Source: Salipiger marinus (lineage in GTDB: Bacteria > Pseudomonadota > Alphaproteobacteria > Rhodobacterales > Rhodobacteraceae). Taken from it: a stretch of 64,000 nucleotides of DNA. The translations under genes and the position numbers were made by a program. The first letter of the stretch is position 1. The number at the start of each line of letters is the position of its first letter. The notes beneath the pieces are model-generated. The model was not told the DNA's origin. It searched no databases and saw only the letters and a list, made by a program, of their open reading frames with translations. The DNA lies in contig NZ_FNEJ01000013.1 of NCBI RefSeq assembly GCF_900100085.1, positions 1-64,000 of the forward strand. The letters are read 5' to 3'. Positions 60,357-64,000 of the stretch are shown here, in pieces.

Positions 60357-60422
60357 GGGGGCGCTGCCCCCTCTGCGGCTGCGCCGCATTCACCCCCGGA
60401 GTTCAGGGGCAAGATGAAGGGG
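60357..60422 (+). repeat. Dispersed modular palindromic repeat, copy 7 (variant tail)
   Basis: Head GGGGGCGCTGCCCCC (60357-60371), linker hairpin TGCGGC-TGC-GCCGCA (60374-60388), then CCCCCGGAGTTCAGGGG (60393-60409) in place of the GATATTT core, and tail CAAGATGAAGGGG (60410-60422). It lies 16 bases past the kinase stop, in sense orientation. Confidence 0.75.
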
Positions 60423-60438
60423 CGGCGGGCGGCGGGGC

Positions 60439-60467
60439 TTGTGCCCGGGGCAGAAGGCAGGTATAGG
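60439..60467 (+). promoter_or_regulatory. Candidate rpsB promoter and structured leader
   Basis: TTGTGC (60439-60444), 17 bases, TATAGG (60462-60467). The leader of about 120 bases that follows contains a chain of small stems: ACCCC-GCAGGC-GGGGT, TGGGG-GAGACAT-CCCCA and TCCC-CTATA-TGGGA, ending just before AAGGA and the rpsB start. Such leaders often serve r-protein autoregulation. Confidence 0.55.
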
Positions 60468-60593
60468 CGCGCGCACTGAACCCCGCAGGCGGGGTCGGGC
60501 CCTTGGGGGAGACATCCCCATCCGGTCCACCGGTTGTCCCCTATATGGGATGAGCCCCCGCCGAGGATACCGAAACCGGAAAGGAAAACGGAC

Positions 60594-61361
60594 ATGGCTC
60601 TTCCCGAGTTCAACATGCGTCAGCTGCTTGAAGCTGGCGTGCATTTCGGCCACCAGACGCAGCGCTGGAACCCCCGCATGGGCGAGTTCATCTATGGCGC
60701 GCGCAACGGCATCCACATCATGGATCTGACGCAGACCGTTCCCATGCTGGACGCGGCGCTGAAGGCCATCCGCGACACTGTCGCACGTAATGGCCGCGTG
60801 CTGTTCGTCGGCACCAAGCGTCAGGCGCAGCAGCCCATCGCCGATGCCGCAGAGCGTTGCGCACAGTATTACATGAACCACCGCTGGCTGGGTGGCACGC
60901 TGACCAACTGGCAGACCGTGTCGCAGTCCATCAACCGTCTGAAATCCATCGACGAGCGCATGGAATCCGGTGCCGAAGGCCTGACCAAGAAAGAACGGCT
61001 GGGCATGGAGCGTGACCAGACCAAACTGCAGGCGTCGCTGGGCGGCATCCGCGACATGGGCGGCCTTCCCGACATGCTGTTCGTCATCGACGTGAAGAAG
61101 GAAGCGCTGGCTGTGGCGGAAGCCAACAAGCTGGGCATCCCCGTCGTCGCGATCGTGGACACCAACTGCTCGCCGGATGGCGTGGATTACATTATCCCCG
61201 GCAACGACGACGCGGCCCGGGCCATCGCGCTTTACTGCGATCTGGTGTCGCGCGCGGCGCTGGACGGCATGACCGGCCAGATGGAAGCCGCCGGTGTCGA
61301 CCTTGGCGCGCTGGAAGATGCGCCCGCCGAGGAACTGCTGGCCGGCGCGCAGCAGAACTGA
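60594..61361 (+). CDS. rpsB: 30S ribosomal protein S2
   Basis: Ribosomal protein S2, 255 residues, from [19 protein letters not shown]; the block [17 protein letters not shown] and [15 protein letters not shown] are diagnostic. The ATG at 60594 is preceded by AAAGGAAAA. It is followed after 112 bases by tsf, the near-universal bacterial order. Confidence 0.98.
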   Translation: MALPEFNMRQLLEAGVHFGHQTQRWNPRMGEFIYGARNGIHIMDLTQTVPMLDAALKAIRDTVARNGRVLFVGTKRQAQQPIADAAERCAQYYMNHRWLGGTLTNWQTVSQSINRLKSIDERMESGAEGLTKKERLGMERDQTKLQASLGGIRDMGGLPDMLFVIDVKKEALAVAEANKLGIPVVAIVDTNCSPDGVDYIIPGNDDAARAIALYCDLVSRAALDGMTGQMEAAGVDLGALEDAPAEELLAGAQQN

Positions 61362-61473
61362 GCCTGAGGCGGCGGTCCTGCGGGGCCGTCGCGCCAGTGT
61401 CACGAAAGCATGACAGGAGCGGGTGGCCCGGGGCGGGGCCGCCCCCAACGAATTTGAGATGAGGAGAGCCGAG

Positions 61474-62349
61474 ATGGCGATCACTGCTGCACAGGTGAAA
61501 GAACTGCGCGAGATGACCGGCGCAGGCATGATGGATGCCAAGAAGGCGCTGACCGAGACCGATGGCGACATGGAAGCGGCGGTCGACTGGCTGCGCACCA
61601 AGGGTCTGGCCAAGGCGGCGAAGAAATCCGGGCGCACCGCGGCCGAAGGTCTTGTCGCCGTGCAGGTTCAGGGCGGCACGGGTGTCGCGGTCGAGGTGAA
61701 CGCCGAGACCGATTTCGTCGCCAAGAACGCCGATTTCCAGGACATGGTGGGCAAGATCGCCGCGGCAGCGCTTGGCGCGTCGGACACGGCCGCGCTGGCC
61801 GATGCCGAAGTGGACGGCAAGAAGGTGTCGGACATCATCACCGACAAGATCGCCACCATCGGCGAGAACATGACCCTGCGCCGGATGGTGAAGATCGAAG
61901 GCGGTCAGGTCGTGACCTATGTGCACAATGCCGCAGCCCCCAACATGGGCCAGATCGGCGTGCTGGTCGCGATGACCGGCGGTGACGAAGCCTTTGGCCG
62001 TCAGGTTGCCATGCACATCGCTGCGGCCAACCCCGCTGCCCTGAACTCCGACGCGCTGGATCCGGCGGTGATCGAGAAAGAGCGTCAGGTCCAGATCGAC
62101 ATCGCGCGCGAATCCGGCAAGCCGGACGCCGTGATCGAGAAGATGATCGAAGGCCGCATGAAGAAGTATCTGGCCGAGATCACGCTGCTGGGCCAGCAGT
62201 TCGTGGTCAACCCCGACATCACCGTCGAACAGGCGGCCAAGGAAGCGGGCGCCGAGATCACCGGTTTCGTGCGTCTGCAGGTCGGCGAAGGCATCGAGAA
62301 GAAAGAAGAAGATTTTGCCGCAGAAGTGGCGAAGGTCGCGCAGGGCTGA
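61474..62349 (+). CDS. tsf: Elongation factor Ts
   Basis: Nucleotide-exchange factor for EF-Tu. It has 291 residues. The N-terminal UBA-like module reads [19 protein letters not shown], the core contains the EF-Tu-contacting [10 protein letters not shown], and MHIAAANP follows. The start at 61474 follows GAGGAGA. A strong terminator closes the rpsB-tsf unit. Confidence 0.98.
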   Translation: MAITAAQVKELREMTGAGMMDAKKALTETDGDMEAAVDWLRTKGLAKAAKKSGRTAAEGLVAVQVQGGTGVAVEVNAETDFVAKNADFQDMVGKIAAAALGASDTAALADAEVDGKKVSDIITDKIATIGENMTLRRMVKIEGGQVVTYVHNAAAPNMGQIGVLVAMTGGDEAFGRQVAMHIAAANPAALNSDALDPAVIEKERQVQIDIARESGKPDAVIEKMIEGRMKKYLAEITLLGQQFVVNPDITVEQAAKEAGAEITGFVRLQVGEGIEKKEEDFAAEVAKVAQG

Positions 62350-62405
62350 GCCCGCGCGCGGGCCGGGTCATCCTGGCCGGGCCCGCGTCTGTCTGCTGAA
62401 AAATC

Positions 62406-62437
62406 CGGAGCCGCCCCTCGGGGCGGCTCCGTTTTCC
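62406..62437 (+). terminator. Intrinsic terminator of rpsB-tsf
   Basis: Stem CGGAGCCGCCCC (62406-62417) with GGGGCGGCTCCG (62420-62431), followed by TTTTCC. Located 56 bases past the tsf stop. A weaker GC stem (GCGCGGGCC/GGGCCCGCG region) precedes it. Confidence 0.9.
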
Positions 62438-62867
62438 TTTCCCGGCCCCCCGTGAACATTGGGGATGAGGCAGGGTGCCGAGGCGGGGGTGCCGGGCGGT
62501 CGAGGCGGTAATTGCCCCGGTCCGGCCCGACTCCGGCATAAACCGGCGGAGACGCAGCGCCCCAAAATCAGAGGGGATGCGCGCCCGTTGCTCCATGGCC
62601 AAAGCCACCACTCACGGAACGTAACGTAATCTCTCAATTTCTCTGGAACATTGAAAGTCCGGGGCGGTTAATTCGTGCCAATTTTGCGGGGCTTCCGGTA
62701 ACGTTTGCGCGGATTTGCGCCCACTTTCCGGATTTTGGAAACCAACTCTCGCGATTCATAAAGTTGCAAACCCGGTTTTCCCGTAATGCGGGTATTGCGC
62801 TAACATGGATCACCGGAATTTTGCGGCGATCCGAATCGCGGTGCGGGGCAGGGGGCGGATCGAAGCC
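62438..62867. other. Intergenic region between tsf and the LuxR gene
   Basis: No gene is recognised in 430 bases. The stretch 62630-62810 is AT-richer. It contains TTTGCGC twice, 10 bases apart (62704-62710, 62714-62720), an inverted repeat TTTCC-N7-GGAAA (62725-62741), CCCG-TAATG-CGGG (62780-62792) and TATTGCGCTAAC (62793-62804). Since both flanking genes converge here, these are not promoter positions for either; a small RNA is possible but unproven. Confidence 0.5.
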
Positions 62868-63629
62868 TCAGATATCCAAGACAAACATCTGGTTCTGGAA
62901 CGCCGCCTTGGCCACGGCCTGTGCCGTGGTGTCGACATTCAGCGCCTCGCGCGCCAGCCGCAGGTGTTTTTCGACCGTGGCCTGAGTGAGCCCCATGATG
63001 ATGGCGATGTCCTGCATGGTCTTGCCGTCGCCGACCCATTCCAGCGCCTCGCGCTGGCGCTTGGTCAGCGACTGGTTCGGCGGCACATAGGGCAGGGTGA
63101 GCACCTTGAGATGCAGCAGGTTGTTCATCAGCACGATCAGATCGCCCTGCGCCTGCCAGAGCGCGTCCACCGCGTCCTGATCCATGCCGGGGCGCGCGGT
63201 CAGCGCGATGGCGCCCTTGGCGCGGCTCGACACGGTGCGGAAGCTGACCGAATAGCCCGCCACCACGTTGCGGCTGCGGTTGAAGTCGATCACCCGGCGC
63301 TGGTCCGGGGTCAGGCTGCCGCTGGTCATCATCTCGGCCAGCACGCGCCATGAACAGGCGCCGTCGTGATCCAGCGCCCAGCGGACCATCGGCGCATGGC
63401 GGTAAAGCCCGTCGCCGATGAAGACATCGGTGTAGTCGCGGCTGTGATTGGTCAGCAGCAGGAAATCGGCGGGATCGCCCAGCGAGCTTTGGGTGCGGTA
63501 GCGGGTGAAGCCATAGAACAGCCGGTCAAAGCCGAATTCGGCCATACGCGCCACATGCAGGGCCCACGCGCATTCGATGCTGGGCGCGTGGGTAAGATCA
63601 AGCAGCCAGTCGCGATCCGCGGGCGTCAC
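62868..63629 (-). CDS. LuxR-family regulator with altered autoinducer pocket
   Basis: A 253-residue regulator. The N-terminal autoinducer-binding-like domain spans about 15-165, and the C-terminal GerE helix-turn-helix about 187-245 (SLTKRQREALEWVGDGKTM, QATVEKHLRLAREALN). Aligned with TraR, W57, Y61 and D70 correspond to Tyr66, Phe70 and Ala79 here, while P71 and W85 are kept (Pro80, Trp94). The loss of the aspartate that binds the lactone amide suggests another ligand. No luxI gene is visible. The start is GTG at 63629, overlapping the aroQ stop (GTGA). Confidence 0.85.
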   Translation of the reverse strand: MTPADRDWLLDLTHAPSIECAWALHVARMAEFGFDRLFYGFTRYRTQSSLGDPADFLLLTNHSRDYTDVFIGDGLYRHAPMVRWALDHDGACSWRVLAEMMTSGSLTPDQRRVIDFNRSRNVVAGYSVSFRTVSSRAKGAIALTARPGMDQDAVDALWQAQGDLIVLMNNLLHLKVLTLPYVPPNQSLTKRQREALEWVGDGKTMQDIAIIMGLTQATVEKHLRLAREALNVDTTAQAVAKAAFQNQMFVLDI

Positions 63630-64000
63630 GAACGGCTCTCGTGGTGATGCAGCAGCGCGTCCATGGCCAGCGTATAGCCGCGCGGGCCGAAGCCGCAGAT
63701 CACGCCCACGGCCACGCGGGCGATGTAGCTGACATGGCGAAACTCCTCGCGCGCGTGGACATTGGACAGGTGCAGTTCGATCGCGGGCACTTCGGCGGAA
63801 CTGATCGCGTCCATCAGCGCGAGCGAGGTATGGGTGTAGGCGCCCGCATTGAGGATCAGCCCGTCCTTGGTGCCGCGGGCGGCGTGGATGGCATCGACCA
63901 GCGCGCCTTCGTGGTTGCTTTGCTGGAAATCCAGATCGACCCCCAGCGTTTCGGCATGGGCGCGGCACATCGCCTCGACATCGGCCAGCGTGGTGCGGCC
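63626..64000 (-). CDS. aroQ: Type II 3-dehydroquinate dehydratase, 5' end cut by window edge
   Basis: Shikimate pathway enzyme converting 3-dehydroquinate to 3-dehydroshikimate. The visible 124 codons begin GRTTLADVEAMCRAHAETL. LDFQQSNHEGALVDAIH, LILNAGAYTHTSLALMDAI, VPAIELHLSNVHAREEFRH and the final FGPRGYTLAMDAL are the family blocks; the catalytic histidine lies in HLSNVHARE. The N-terminal NGPNLNLLG region lies outside. It is coupled to the LuxR gene downstream. Confidence 0.93.
   Translation of the reverse strand, partial: GRTTLADVEAMCRAHAETLGVDLDFQQSNHEGALVDAIHAARGTKDGLILNAGAYTHTSLALMDAISSAEVPAIELHLSNVHAREEFRHVSYIARVAVGVICGFGPRGYTLAMDALLHHHESRS

Overview
This 64 kb window is a GC-rich chromosomal segment from an alphaproteobacterium, most likely a member of the Rhodobacteraceae/Paracoccaceae; I cannot name the genus. 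Grounds: the dusB(nifR3)-ntrB-ntrC-ntrY-ntrX-trkA-trkH-hfq-hflX run, a fused IspDF, a class II DAHP synthase, TrmFO, an RNase E with a long acidic insert in its S1 domain, and an NtrC without the sigma-54 contact motif, as known from Rhodobacter capsulatus. Almost all of the DNA is coding, operons overlap by ATGA/GTGA junctions, and I see no prophage, insertion sequence, CRISPR array, tRNA or rRNA.

Layout. 0-7.3 kb, mostly minus strand: gluQ (cut by the window edge), a Pmp3-type membrane peptide, trmFO, a two-gene c-type cytochrome operon, hpt with a small membrane protein, a divergent COQ10-like gene, then the overlapping genes ispDF-pgpA-pncC. 7.5-20.1 kb, plus strand: nitrogen regulation (dusB-ntrBC, ntrYX), potassium uptake (trkAH), hfq and hflX. 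20.1-23.5 kb minus: an APH-type kinase translationally coupled to a penicillin-acylase-family hydrolase. 23.6-28.9 kb plus: a beta-hydroxyacid dehydrogenase, rne with a structured leader, and ccdA. 29-32.6 kb minus: class I aldolase, and a cytochrome P450 coupled to a membrane-linked serine hydrolase. 32.8-36.8 kb plus: cobA, an orphan ABC permease, a luciferase-like monooxygenase and a soluble PAS chemoreceptor, followed by about 0.9 kb of non-coding DNA with a 45-bp tandem repeat. 37.7-46 kb: DUF2256, an AMP-binding ligase, an XRE-cupin regulator and a branched-chain-amino-acid-type ABC operon (binding protein, livG, livF, a small secreted protein, livH, livM). 46.2-49.4 kb: GlxA-type regulator, DAHP synthase and a DUF4174 protein. 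49.4-54.1 kb: a three-gene minus-strand operon gpsA - HAD phosphatase - GT20 glucosylglycerol-phosphate synthase, divergent from galU. 54.2-64 kb: PAS_5 protein, yicC-gmk-gamma carbonic anhydrase, a lower-GC patch, a Cys/Met-metabolism PLP enzyme overlapping a soluble PhoR-like kinase, rpsB-tsf, a LuxR-family regulator and aroQ (cut by the edge).

How the parts fit, and what stands out. (1) The gpsA-HAD-ggpS operon reads as a complete pathway to the compatible solute glucosylglycerol: GpsA supplies glycerol-3-phosphate, the GT20 enzyme glucosylates it and the HAD enzyme removes the phosphate. The GT20 enzyme resembles GgpS rather than trehalose synthase OtsA. (2) A modular palindromic repeat (a GGGGGC-GCT-GCCCCC head, a variable linker that is often its own hairpin, then CCCCCGGGATATTT and a purine-rich tail) occurs in seven places. 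Six abut a stop codon and the seventh lies about 0.1-0.2 kb past one. (3) The rne leader carries two tandem hairpins with different GNRA loops. (4) The LuxR-type protein has three of the classical acyl-homoserine-lactone contact residues replaced. (5) LacI-type half-palindromes precede both aldolase and DAHP synthase. All function assignments come from reading the sequence against remembered families; no database search was run.
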